A stretch of DNA of 34,275 nucleotides from Pseudomonadota bacterium (GCA_009778425.1 WRJU01000251.1:1-34275); one strand, 5' to 3'; positions 17,461-25,270 are shown, counted from the stretch's first letter. A program made the numbers and translations. The notes: generated by a model not told the origin, from the sequence alone.

Positions 17461-18894
17461 TTATTCCAGCTCGACACCGGCGCGGCCAGCCAGCCGTGCA
17501 GCAAAACAGAAGCGCGTGAGGGCGTCCTGGAGGGCGTCTGTATCCATTTGCCCCAGCAAGGCGGGCAGCCGATCAATGAAGTCACCCGCAGTCTCGCCCT
17601 TGGCCGCAGCCTCGGCAAACGCGGCCTCCAGCGGCGCGATCAGCGGGTCGATGAGGGGCTGCCAGTGGGCGGATTCCTCTTCGATCAAGCGGTCGACGGC
17701 ATCCTGGCCAGCGTCCTTTTCGGCAAAGGCAGCACCCGCCTGATCAGGCTCGGGGTCGGGCGCGGACTCCAGCAGGTCGCCCTCTTGCAGTCCATAGGAG
17801 CGGGCGAAGTATTCGCGGCTGAAACGCGCCCCGGCACGAGTGAGGATTTCGTCCCGCTCGGCCTGGAGCTTGTCGATTTCTTCGGGTTCCCACAAATCGA
17901 AGATGGGGCGGTCGATGTCGCCGAAGTTGAGTTCGCACGTCCAACGGATAAGCTGGTTGAACATATCGATGATGATGGCGCTGTCGCCATCGCGGATGTC
18001 GCGCCCCACTTCCAGCCCTGCGACGGCGCTGGCGCGGTTGGCTTCCGCTTCGGTCGTCTGGTTTTGCCCGAGCAACGCGATGGAAACCTCTGAACGGCAA
18101 AATCGCAGCAGCCGCTCGAAGACTTCCGCGCTGCCGGTTTTGTCGGCGGCGCTGATGATCTCGATGGAGGCGTCGTCTGGGATGGCGGCGACGGCGTCCT
18201 GCACCATCTGTTCGAGGCTGTCGAGCAGGTCGTTTGTCTCTTTGTCGTTTGCAGCGCGCGGGTGCTTGCCGATGACCCAGGGGTTCCCGTACTTTTCGGT
18301 AAAAGCCACCCAGAATTTCAGCCCGCCCTTTTTGAAGGTAGTTGGCCAGAAACACATTGAAAGGTCCGGGAAACCATACGGGTTGTCGTAAGTAGCATCC
18401 TGCCGGGGCAGCAGGAACTTCATGGGGGGGAGTTCTTCGCCTGTGACCGGGGAATGCTTGGTGCGCATGCGGAGTTGGTTGTTTTCGTCGAACACGAACC
18501 AGTTGGCGGGCTTTCCGATGACGTCGACGGGCACGAGCAGGTTGCCGACTTTCTCCCACACCACCTCCATCGGCTGGTAGCCGTAGAGCACGGCATCGAG
18601 CGCCTCGCTGATGATGCGGGAAATGTCCAGGTCACTGAAAATGTCTTCAATGGCCTGTGCATGGCGGTTTTTGGCCTTTTCACGGTCGACGCCCCATTCA
18701 AGTGCCTTGACCGCTGCCTTGCGCCGCCGGACGCATCCGCCGACATGAGCATCCGATCGCAACTCGCGATAGACCTTGATGTCTAGGCCGAGAGCCTTCA
18801 GCACAGGGTCTGGGTTGGGAAGGTTCATGCCCGCAGCGTGGAAGTCGATGCTCACGCGCCGGGTAGCGATTTGCCCGATGAGGTTTTTGCTCAT
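17461..18894 (-). CDS. Portal protein (DUF935, Mu gp29-like)
   Basis: 477 aa; YRELRSDAHVGGCVRRRKAAVKALEWGVD...LDAVLYGYQPMEVVWEKVG. Confidence 0.95.
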   Translation of the reverse strand: MSKNLIGQIATRRVSIDFHAAGMNLPNPDPVLKALGLDIKVYRELRSDAHVGGCVRRRKAAVKALEWGVDREKAKNRHAQAIEDIFSDLDISRIISEALDAVLYGYQPMEVVWEKVGNLLVPVDVIGKPANWFVFDENNQLRMRTKHSPVTGEELPPMKFLLPRQDATYDNPYGFPDLSMCFWPTTFKKGGLKFWVAFTEKYGNPWVIGKHPRAANDKETNDLLDSLEQMVQDAVAAIPDDASIEIISAADKTGSAEVFERLLRFCRSEVSIALLGQNQTTEAEANRASAVAGLEVGRDIRDGDSAIIIDMFNQLIRWTCELNFGDIDRPIFDLWEPEEIDKLQAERDEILTRAGARFSREYFARSYGLQEGDLLESAPDPEPDQAGAAFAEKDAGQDAVDRLIEEESAHWQPLIDPLIAPLEAAFAEAAAKGETAGDFIDRLPALLGQMDTDALQDALTRFCFAARLAGRAGVELE

Positions 18895-19256
18895 TGCGGC
18901 ATCCTTTTGAAAATCTTGTTGACCAGTTCGCTGAATCTGCGGCGGTTCTGTTCCCGCTGCTCTTCAGTGATCGGTGGTTTTGGGAGCGCCGGTTGCGGCA
19001 CGCGCGCGGGCAGCGCATCGATAAATTCCGCCGGGCTTGGCCACTGCCGCACCCTGGAAAAGAGCGTGGCGAAGGCGCGGCGGATGCGCTCTGCGTCCAG
19101 GCCTTCTTTCCATGTCGACGCCTTGTCCCCGATCGCTACCAGCCAGATGTCCGCCGTCATGCCGACGGCGTCCGCTGCCGGTGCGCCGGAAAGCCGTAAG
19201 GCAAGCAAGCCCTGCAAGCCCCGCAGCATCTCGCGCTCGACCCATTTATCGACCAT
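18891..19256 (-). CDS. Hypothetical phage protein (replication-accessory-like composition)
   Basis: ATG at 19256, 121 aa; ERIRRAFATLFSRVRQWPSPAEFIDALPAR; couples to the portal gene by a 4-nt overlap. Confidence 0.75.
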   Translation of the reverse strand: MVDKWVEREMLRGLQGLLALRLSGAPAADAVGMTADIWLVAIGDKASTWKEGLDAERIRRAFATLFSRVRQWPSPAEFIDALPARVPQPALPKPPITEEQREQNRRRFSELVNKIFKRMPQ

Positions 19257-19731
19257 TGATGCGGCTCTCCAGTGCCGCCACGGCGGTAGCGGTTTGCGAC
19301 AATGCCTTACCGGGCTGCCCCGGTGCCGCTTGCCGTGCGACAAGGGATGATTCCTCGCCGCGCCAACCGGAGAGGGCTTCATAGAGCCATCCGTGTGATG
19401 TGAGCGGGGTTTTGAGGCGTCCTGATTCGCGGGCGGAAAGCGCCTGACGCATCGCCCAAACCCAAGCGGCGGGCGGCACGTCGTAGGCTTGGCCACGGCG
19501 CTGTATCGTGCCAGCGCGCATGTCCGGGATGATCTGTGCCAGCAGCCGCGCAAGCCTGTCCATGCTGATGTCGCGCTCGGCAGAGCGGAAAAGCGCGAGG
19601 TAGCGGATCGTCTCCGCGCCAAGTTCGCCGCCAAGCAGAAAGACGTTTTTGATCGCTTCCCGAGAGGCTTCATGCGCGATCAGCACTTCCAGAGAAAACG
19701 ATGCGCCGCAGCAGGGGCAACGGGTTTTCAT
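19246..19731 (-). CDS. Hypothetical phage protein with N-terminal CxxC zinc-ribbon-like motif
   Basis: ATG at 19731: MKTRCPCCGASFSLEVLIAHEASREAIKNVF; overlaps both neighbours. Confidence 0.75.
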   Translation of the reverse strand: MKTRCPCCGASFSLEVLIAHEASREAIKNVFLLGGELGAETIRYLALFRSAERDISMDRLARLLAQIIPDMRAGTIQRRGQAYDVPPAAWVWAMRQALSARESGRLKTPLTSHGWLYEALSGWRGEESSLVARQAAPGQPGKALSQTATAVAALESRINGR

Positions 19732-21224
19732 GCCCGCCCCCATACCGCGCCAGCAAATCCTTGTGTGATCGCCGAGGCCGTGCGGCGGCGGCGGGATTTG
19801 ACGGTGACAGAGCCTTTGTTGAGTTCCCGGCTGGCGTAGTACGCCAGCGCGACCGCAACGGCGGCGTCTCCGTGGCGCTTGCCCTTGTCTTCACCGACGT
19901 TGCGGGCGTCCGGGATGCGCGGGACGCCCCGGATGACCTGGACGGCGCGAAGGTCGGCGAGGATGTCGGCATCGCGCGGGAGAGTGTCGAGCGTGCCGTC
20001 TTCCAGCGCGGCCTTCACCGGCGGCATGTGTTCCCGATACCAGCCTTCCGAGAGCATGACTTGCTGGATGCGGCTTGCGCCGTACCGCTGCATGGCGATT
20101 TCAGCAAGAAACTGGCCGTTGCCGCGCGCGTCGAACGCTCCACCGATGAAACGCGGCAATCGGTCGAGCAGATAGAAGGCAACCTGTTCTTGCTGCCGGA
20201 ACGGGACGTTTCGGAGTTCGACCACGAATGGGACGCGGCGCGTGAGGTTCTTTTGCAGGATGAGCGGGACGTGCACGGTGAGGTCGCCCGAGCGCCCGAA
20301 GTCTTCCCCGTGAAAAGAGATTGCGTCCTGCGGAAGCGCGGCGAGCAACGGCGCGAGGTGTTCTTCCAGCCAGTCACGGCACTCGGCTGCGCGGATGTGA
20401 TCGGGCAGGAGTTCAAAGCCTGACCGGCACTGCCAGCGCAGGACAGGTGTTTCTGCAGACATGCGCGATTCGATAAGGGCGCGGGAAAGCCACGCGCCGC
20501 CGGAGTTGGCGGGGATGCAGTCGAGTTCTTCGGATGCGCCGTCTCCATAGAAGGCGTAGACGTCCATCATCCAGGCGGTTTCGTCCGCGAGTTGCCAGGG
20601 CTTCCCTTGTCGTAGACAGACGCGCCGGTACAGCCCCGCTTCTATCGCTTCCTTGAAGGCAATGCGCTGGACAGAGCCTTTGCGCTTGCCCGCGCGGATG
20701 TCGTTGACCAGTTCGTTGAAGGGGTTGTCGACGCCGTTGTGGGTGGAGATGACGCGCACCCGCCCGCCCCAGATGAGCATAGCGAGCGCGGCTTTCAGCA
20801 GTTCGCCGAGTTGCTCATGGAATGCCGCTTCATCGATGACGATGGTGCCTTGACGCCCGCGCAGATTGGAGGGGCGCGAAGTGAGCGCGACGATCCGGTG
20901 ATTGGAGCCGGGGAAGCGGATAGTGAAGGTCTTGATGTGCTTGTCTTCGTCGTCGGCATCCCAGAAGCCCTCTTCGATCTCATCGGCCGCGTGGTTGAAG
21001 GCGCGCGCCCACATCGCGCATGCCTGGATGTACTCCACGGTCATGTCCTGGTTGTACGCGATGTAGTAGATGTTTTGACCGCCGCTGGCAGCGGCGGTCA
21101 GGACGTCGTCAGCAGCTTCAGCCCAGGTGAGGCCGGTTCGCCGGGACTTTTCGATGACCTTCAGCGGGGATTTATCCTGTATCCACCGTTGCTGGTAGTC
21201 GAGTAAAACGGGAGGGGCGGTCAT
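19728..21224 (-). CDS. Terminase large subunit (Mu gp28-like)
   Basis: 498 aa; LLDYQQRWIQDKSPLKVIEKSRRTGLTWAEA, IVIDEAAFHEQLGELLKAALAMLIWGGRVRVISTHNG. Confidence 0.96.
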   Translation of the reverse strand: MTAPPVLLDYQQRWIQDKSPLKVIEKSRRTGLTWAEAADDVLTAAASGGQNIYYIAYNQDMTVEYIQACAMWARAFNHAADEIEEGFWDADDEDKHIKTFTIRFPGSNHRIVALTSRPSNLRGRQGTIVIDEAAFHEQLGELLKAALAMLIWGGRVRVISTHNGVDNPFNELVNDIRAGKRKGSVQRIAFKEAIEAGLYRRVCLRQGKPWQLADETAWMMDVYAFYGDGASEELDCIPANSGGAWLSRALIESRMSAETPVLRWQCRSGFELLPDHIRAAECRDWLEEHLAPLLAALPQDAISFHGEDFGRSGDLTVHVPLILQKNLTRRVPFVVELRNVPFRQQEQVAFYLLDRLPRFIGGAFDARGNGQFLAEIAMQRYGASRIQQVMLSEGWYREHMPPVKAALEDGTLDTLPRDADILADLRAVQVIRGVPRIPDARNVGEDKGKRHGDAAVAVALAYYASRELNKGSVTVKSRRRRTASAITQGFAGAVWGRA

Positions 21225-21763
21225 GCCGCAATCCCCAGGATTTCGCGCCGCAGCGCCTCGACGGACTCCTGTGACAGCCCACCCTTCCTGGCGATGTTCT
21301 CGACGCTGGCGGCAGCGGCTTCGATGCGCTGCTGGACTTCGTGCCGGAATTTTTTCTGGGTAATGTCGGCGCGGGCAACATTTGCGACAGCATGCGCAGC
21401 ATTTGAGAGCAGGACAACGCGCTTGGCAGGGTCGGTTTCTTCTTCGGATTCGCTCAAATTGACGAGGGTGTCGAAGAGTTCGGACTGCACCAGTGCCATG
21501 ACCGCTTCAGAGCGGGCGTTTTTGTCGTCGGACGCGCTCTCCACGACCAGGCGCGCAGCTTCCGTGCTGGCCTTGATGGCGGAAAGTCGCTTTTCGAGCT
21601 TCTTCCCAAAGCGGTGGATGGATGATTTTCCGATCTCAAAACCCTTTTCGCATAGCAGGGTTTCCAGCAGTTTGTAGTTGCTGAAGTTCTGGTCGACGAG
21701 GGCTTGTTCCAGCCAGCGGCGCACCTCTTCCGGCAATCCCTCGATGGCGGGTTTCTGGGGCAT
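21221..21763 (-). CDS. DUF3486 protein (Mu gp27-like, small-terminase position)
   Basis: ATG at 21763 (MPQKPAIEGLPEEVRRWLEQALVDQNFSNYKLLETLLCEKGFEIGKSSIHRFGKKLEK). Confidence 0.92.
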   Translation of the reverse strand: MPQKPAIEGLPEEVRRWLEQALVDQNFSNYKLLETLLCEKGFEIGKSSIHRFGKKLEKRLSAIKASTEAARLVVESASDDKNARSEAVMALVQSELFDTLVNLSESEEETDPAKRVVLLSNAAHAVANVARADITQKKFRHEVQQRIEAAAASVENIARKGGLSQESVEALRREILGIAA

Positions 21764-21768
21764 GGCAT

Positions 21769-22080
21769 TTACCAGTATTTCTGAGGGCGGGCAATGCCGG
21801 GGCCGCACTCGACCGTGTATTCGACGATGTCGACGCCGCAGCGGGTCAGGCTACAGTGCCAAGGTTCGGAGGGAATAATGGGCAGTCTGACTTCGATCAG
21901 CTTGCGATCCTTGAGATAGTCGATTTCTCGGCGCAGTTCGGCGATGGTGAAATCACCGAATTCCGCCCGCACGACCGCGAGGATGTTCCTGTCGGATGTA
22001 CCGACTGGGCGGGCATTATTGAGCGCGAGGAGGATGATCCACCGGGAAAATTCACGGCGGAATTTATGCGCTTCTGTCAT
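21769..22080 (-). CDS. Mu gp26-like protein
   Basis: 103 aa; RWIILLALNNARPVGTSDRNILAVVRAEFGDFTIAELRREIDYLKDRKLIEV; position between gp25- and gp27-like genes. Confidence 0.85.
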   Translation of the reverse strand: MTEAHKFRREFSRWIILLALNNARPVGTSDRNILAVVRAEFGDFTIAELRREIDYLKDRKLIEVRLPIIPSEPWHCSLTRCGVDIVEYTVECGPGIARPQKYW

Positions 22081-22430
22081 TTGAAGGCTCCATTGAGCAT
22101 GATGCTTTCGATTCGGCGGGCGAGTGCGTCGAGCTTCGTTTCGATAACGCTCTGCTGGCGCACGTAGTCCTCGCGCATGAGGTACTTCTGTGGCAGTTCT
22201 GCCTTGAGTTCCAGGAGGCTGCGTTCGAGTTTGTCGCTCTTTTCGTGGGTATCGCGCTGGGTGTTGGCGATGTCTTTGAAGCGGGAATCCATGTACCGGT
22301 GGAGATCATTCCAGCGCCGGTCTTCTGCCTTTTCGCGGCGGGCCTCGGTGAATTTCCAGAAACCGGCGACGCAGCCAAAAAAAGATACGAGCAGGGTAAC
22401 GATCTGCCACAGTTGTACTTCGACGATCAT
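22077..22430 (-). CDS. DUF2730 protein (Mu gp25-like)
   Basis: ATG at 22430 (MIVEVQLWQIVTLLVSFFGCVAGFWKFTEARREKAEDRRWNDLHRYMDSRF). Confidence 0.85.
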   Translation of the reverse strand: MIVEVQLWQIVTLLVSFFGCVAGFWKFTEARREKAEDRRWNDLHRYMDSRFKDIANTQRDTHEKSDKLERSLLELKAELPQKYLMREDYVRQQSVIETKLDALARRIESIMLNGAFK

Positions 22431-22642
22431 GATGCGGCGATCCTTTTGAGGATTTCGGCGTGGGACTGGCAATCGATGCAGCGCGTGACGCCGGGGACTG
22501 CGCGCTGGCGCGCCAGCGGGATGGGTTCCCCGCAATCGGCGCAAATGAACGAGGAAGCGCCATTTGTGCGGGCGCGGGCGGCGGCAATGGCACGATCCCT
22601 GTCTTCCTGTTCGCGTTGACAGGCGCGGTCAATTTCGTCCAT
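22427..22642 (-). CDS. TraR/DksA-type C4 zinc-finger protein
   Basis: 71 aa; CADCGEPIPLARQRAVPGVTRCIDCQ. Confidence 0.93.
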   Translation of the reverse strand: MDEIDRACQREQEDRDRAIAAARARTNGASSFICADCGEPIPLARQRAVPGVTRCIDCQSHAEILKRIAAS

Positions 22643-23117
22643 TGACGATCTCCCGCTCCAGGGTAAGCACGCTTTGCAGCCCGCCTACCTGGGCGTCGCA
22701 TTCGGCTCCGGCTTGAACAACAGCCCCCGCAATCTCTGCTCGTATGCGGGCGGCTTCATCAAGCTGGCGTCGACCTTCGGCAGTTGCAACGGCGCGGGTT
22801 GCTTCGCACCCTGAAAGTTCGTTGCGCAGGCGGGTATGGCCGCGCACAAGATCGGCAACAACCATGTCGCCTTTGGCTTTTGCCTCATCCTTTTTCTCCA
22901 GATAAGTTTTCCCGGCCAGCCCGATGCTGTCGGCGATTTTCTGTTCTTTTTCGCGGAGCGCTTCGGTGGCTTTGACTAGGTTGACGGCAAGCACGGCTTG
23001 CTCTTTTGCCCACGCGGCTTCGAGCCTTGCGGTTTTCAGGCGCTCGCCGTAGCTGCCAAGACAGAGGCCGAAAATGAACGTGGCGACGCAAAAGATGTTG
23101 TTGCCCGTGCTGCCCAT
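22629..23117 (-). CDS. Rz-like inner-membrane spanin
   Basis: ATG at 23117: MGSTGNNIFCVATFIFGLCLGSYGERLKTARLEAAWAKEQAVLAVNLVKATEALREKEQ; N-terminal TM plus coiled coil; downstream of lysozyme. Confidence 0.8.
   Translation of the reverse strand: MGSTGNNIFCVATFIFGLCLGSYGERLKTARLEAAWAKEQAVLAVNLVKATEALREKEQKIADSIGLAGKTYLEKKDEAKAKGDMVVADLVRGHTRLRNELSGCEATRAVATAEGRRQLDEAARIRAEIAGAVVQAGAECDAQVGGLQSVLTLEREIVNGRN
22685..22888 (-). CDS. Rz1-like outer-membrane lipoprotein spanin nested in Rz
   Basis: MRQKPKATWLLPILCAAIPAC: lipobox-like signal, then proline-rich body PAPLQLPKVDASLMKPP; entirely within the Rz gene in another frame. Confidence 0.8.
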   Translation of the reverse strand: MRQKPKATWLLPILCAAIPACATNFQGAKQPAPLQLPKVDASLMKPPAYEQRLRGLLFKPEPNATPR

Positions 23118-23653
23118 CAGAGCTCTCCGAGGCACATGCGGTATTCGGCTTGCCGCCGCTTGGTGAGGCCGGGGAGCTTTTTCATCGCGCCGGGCGGGCA
23201 GACGGCCTTTCCGGCGGCGTTGCGGATTTTTGGCTTCGTGCAGTAGCCGTCGAAGTCGAGGATGGTTTTACAGGCGGCGGCGTAATCCCCAGCGCGCAGC
23301 TTGCCGGGGATCGAGGAGGCGCAGACGGCTCCGGTGTTGAGTTCGAGGCTCACGTAGGCATCGAACTCGTTCTGGGCGAGATCGATGCCTATCAGGCATT
23401 TTTTAAGCCGTTCCTCGTGAACGGCTACGTCGCGCAGGGCGAGTTTGACGGCTTGCGGCGGTGCGATTTTTTCGCCGCCCTTGAGCAAGTTCCCCGCAGC
23501 GTCGCGGGTCGTGCCGAACCCGTAGGTGGGTACGTCGCCCGCTATTGGCGGCTTGGCGGTATCGGAATATCCCTCGTAACCGACGTATGCCCCAAAGCCT
23601 ACAGCGGCGCTTACGGCAAGGGCGACGGCGGGGATGCGGTATGGGAAAGACAC
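23117..23653 (-). CDS. SAR-type phage lysozyme/endolysin (GH24-like)
   Basis: GTG start; Ala/Gly-rich weak N-terminal TM (AVALAVSAAVGFGAYVGY) followed by EGYSDTAKPPIAGDVPTYGFGTTRD (E-D-T type catalytic region). Confidence 0.9.
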   Translation of the reverse strand: MSFPYRIPAVALAVSAAVGFGAYVGYEGYSDTAKPPIAGDVPTYGFGTTRDAAGNLLKGGEKIAPPQAVKLALRDVAVHEERLKKCLIGIDLAQNEFDAYVSLELNTGAVCASSIPGKLRAGDYAAACKTILDFDGYCTKPKIRNAAGKAVCPPGAMKKLPGLTKRRQAEYRMCLGEL

Positions 23654-23655
23654 GT

Positions 23656-23681
23656 TGAAGGCTCCTGGGTTGGAGCCTTCA
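23656..23681 (-). promoter_or_regulatory. RNA hairpin sequestering the endolysin ribosome-binding site
   Basis: Minus strand TGAAGGCTCC-AACCCA-GGAGCCTTCA then AC-GTG start; the AGGAG SD is in the loop/3' arm. Confidence 0.65.
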
Positions 23682-23805
23682 TCTTGATCCGTGGGCTACT
23701 GCTGGTCTTTTAATCTACTTTAAGGCTTGCCGGAGTTCCGCCTGGGACATACAGATGCACAGGATTGCGACCGTATCAAAACGGCCTGTTCCATAAGAAA
23801 AATCG

Positions 23806-24198
23806 TTACATGAGCCTGACCAGCGTAGCGAAATTTTCCGCCGTGTCTTCAAGGATGTTTTGCATAGGCTCTGGCAATGAACGGTAGTGGCGCAGCAACG
23901 CGGCTTCACGCCCTGCCGCACCATTTTGCATATGCGCCGGAAGATGTCCGGCGTCAATTTTCTCGAACTCGGCACGTGTGTGGCCGGTAACGATGTAGTC
24001 AGGATCGGCTCCTGCCTCAACAAATCGGCGAAACACTTCCTGCCCCATTTCGAGCTTGTTGGTTTCGTAACGAGACCATGTTTCCCTTTCAACCCCGAAC
24101 GTCTTTGCTGCCTGAGCTTGCGACTTAAAGCCTAAGCGCAATCGTTCAGATTTGACCCGTTCGCCGGGAAAACGACTGGTTGTGATTTTTTCCATCAC
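23806..24198 (-). CDS. HTH (XRE-like) prophage repressor
   Basis: 130 aa; GERVKSERLRLGFKSQAQAAKTFGVERETWSRYETNKLEMG; divergent from the ner-like gene. Confidence 0.88.
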   Translation of the reverse strand: MMEKITTSRFPGERVKSERLRLGFKSQAQAAKTFGVERETWSRYETNKLEMGQEVFRRFVEAGADPDYIVTGHTRAEFEKIDAGHLPAHMQNGAAGREAALLRHYRSLPEPMQNILEDTAENFATLVRLM

Positions 24199-24199
24199 A
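24181..24199. promoter_or_regulatory. Operator-like inverted repeat O1 (overlaps repressor start codon)
   Basis: TGTGAT-TTTTTCC-ATCACA. Confidence 0.75.
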
Positions 24200-24210
24200 C
24201 CCCCTTGACT

Positions 24211-24229
24211 TGTGATTTATAACATCACA
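24211..24229. promoter_or_regulatory. Operator-like inverted repeat O2
   Basis: TGTGAT-TTATAAC-ATCACA, same half sites as O1, exactly 30 bp away. Confidence 0.8.
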
Positions 24230-24273
24230 CAATAACGATACTTTTTTCATTATTTCACACAACTGGAGCCAGC

Positions 24274-24495
24274 ATGCAACTCAAAAGAACCACTACCCCA
24301 GAAGCTATCCGTCGGCAGTGGGAACGCGAAGGGAAGACCATGTCTTCGTGGGCAAGAGATCACGGCTTCGAGCCGAGTGACGTCTCGCGTGTGCTGTGCG
24401 GACTGGCGCGCGGTCGATATGGGCGAATGCACAGAATCGCCATCGCCCTCGGCCTCAAAGAAAACCCGAACGAGCAGGTGGGAGTGGGAGCATGA
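24274..24495 (+). CDS. Ner-like / BcepMu gp16-like DNA-binding protein
   Basis: 73 aa; TPEAIRRQWEREGKTMSSWARDHGFEPSDVSRVLCGLARGRYGRMHRIAIALGLK; first gene of the early operon. Confidence 0.88.
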   Translation: MQLKRTTTPEAIRRQWEREGKTMSSWARDHGFEPSDVSRVLCGLARGRYGRMHRIAIALGLKENPNEQVGVGA

Positions 24496-25148
24496 GCCAA
24501 TCCCTCTTGCCGAAATTGCCCGCCTATCTACACAAGGAGCCAACTGTGTCCACTGATCTTTTCCCTGAAATGCTGCCTGAAAACTTCGCCAGCCGCATCG
24601 TCACGCCGCATGTTGCCTTTGGCGATATTGATATCCGTCAGGATGAAGAAGGGCGGTATTGCCTGAACGATCTGCACAAGGCGGCGGGGTATTCGCCTAA
24701 CCATCGTCCGTCCAAGTGGCTTCGACACAAACGGACACAGAATTTGATTGCCGAATTTTCCAAACCGAATAAGCCCGAAAATGGGCTTATTGTGCACGGC
24801 AGCAATAAGCGCGAATTTGCGCTTATTCCACCCGTCACGGAAGCGGCAAAAAACACCCCGACCTATGTCATCAAACCCCTTGTCTACGCCTACGCCGCGT
24901 GGGTCAGCCCTGCTTTCGAGCGGTTCGTGTACGAAGTCTTCGATGCCGTGATGTCCGCAGCCGTTGAGCAACAGCAACGCGAAGCCGCCGCGCTTTACAC
25001 CATCCGCCCGCGCTGGAAGCCGATTGCTGACCATCCAGGCATGCGCCGCACGGCGCTCATCGAACTGACCGGGCACAAGTCCCCCGGCTCCATCACCGCA
25101 TGCCGCCGCCGGATGCGGGAAGTCGGGCTGATCGGGGGGCGGGCATGA
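24492..25148 (+). CDS. KilA-N domain protein
   Basis: ATG at 24492 overlapping ner stop (ATGA); RQDEEGRYCLNDLHKAAGYSPNHRPSKWLRHKRTQNLI...YVIKPLVYAYAAWVSPAFERFVYEVFD. Confidence 0.92.
   Translation: MSQSLLPKLPAYLHKEPTVSTDLFPEMLPENFASRIVTPHVAFGDIDIRQDEEGRYCLNDLHKAAGYSPNHRPSKWLRHKRTQNLIAEFSKPNKPENGLIVHGSNKREFALIPPVTEAAKNTPTYVIKPLVYAYAAWVSPAFERFVYEVFDAVMSAAVEQQQREAAALYTIRPRWKPIADHPGMRRTALIELTGHKSPGSITACRRRMREVGLIGGRA
24768..24827. repeat. Two tandem hairpin-forming inverted repeats inside the KilA-N gene
   Basis: AATAAGCCC-GAAAAT-GGGCTTATT (24768-24791) and AATAAGCGC-GAATTT-GCGCTTATT (24804-24827). Confidence 0.95.
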
Positions 25149-25270
25149 ACAAGATCGACCTGTGGCGGCTACGCGCTGCCCTCAAGTACTTCAGCGGAAA
25201 CATTGCCGTCAGGGCATCAATAAGCGGTGGTTGGTTCGTTCAGAAACCACAACCGAAAGGCCGGTTATGA
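25145..25270 (+). CDS. Small translationally coupled ORF, 41 aa
   Basis: MNKIDLWRLRAALKYFSGNIAVRASISGGWFVQKPQPKGRL; ATGA overlaps with both the KilA-N stop and the next start; below the ORF-track length cutoff. Confidence 0.55.
   Translation: MNKIDLWRLRAALKYFSGNIAVRASISGGWFVQKPQPKGRL

Noticed and set aside
16417-18093. 558-aa plus-strand ORF
   Set aside because: Antisense shadow of the F head protein and portal genes in high-GC DNA; the minus-strand frames have clear family motifs.
17744-18559. 271-aa minus-strand ORF
   Set aside because: Out-of-frame, Arg/Pro/His-rich shadow of the portal gene.
19701-20423. 240-aa plus-strand ORF
   Set aside because: Antisense to the terminase large subunit; no family signal.
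22503-22518. 16-bp palindrome CGCTGGCGCGCCAGCG in the DksA/TraR-like gene
   Set aside because: About the level expected by chance in a GC-rich 34-kb window; protein sequence alone can explain it.
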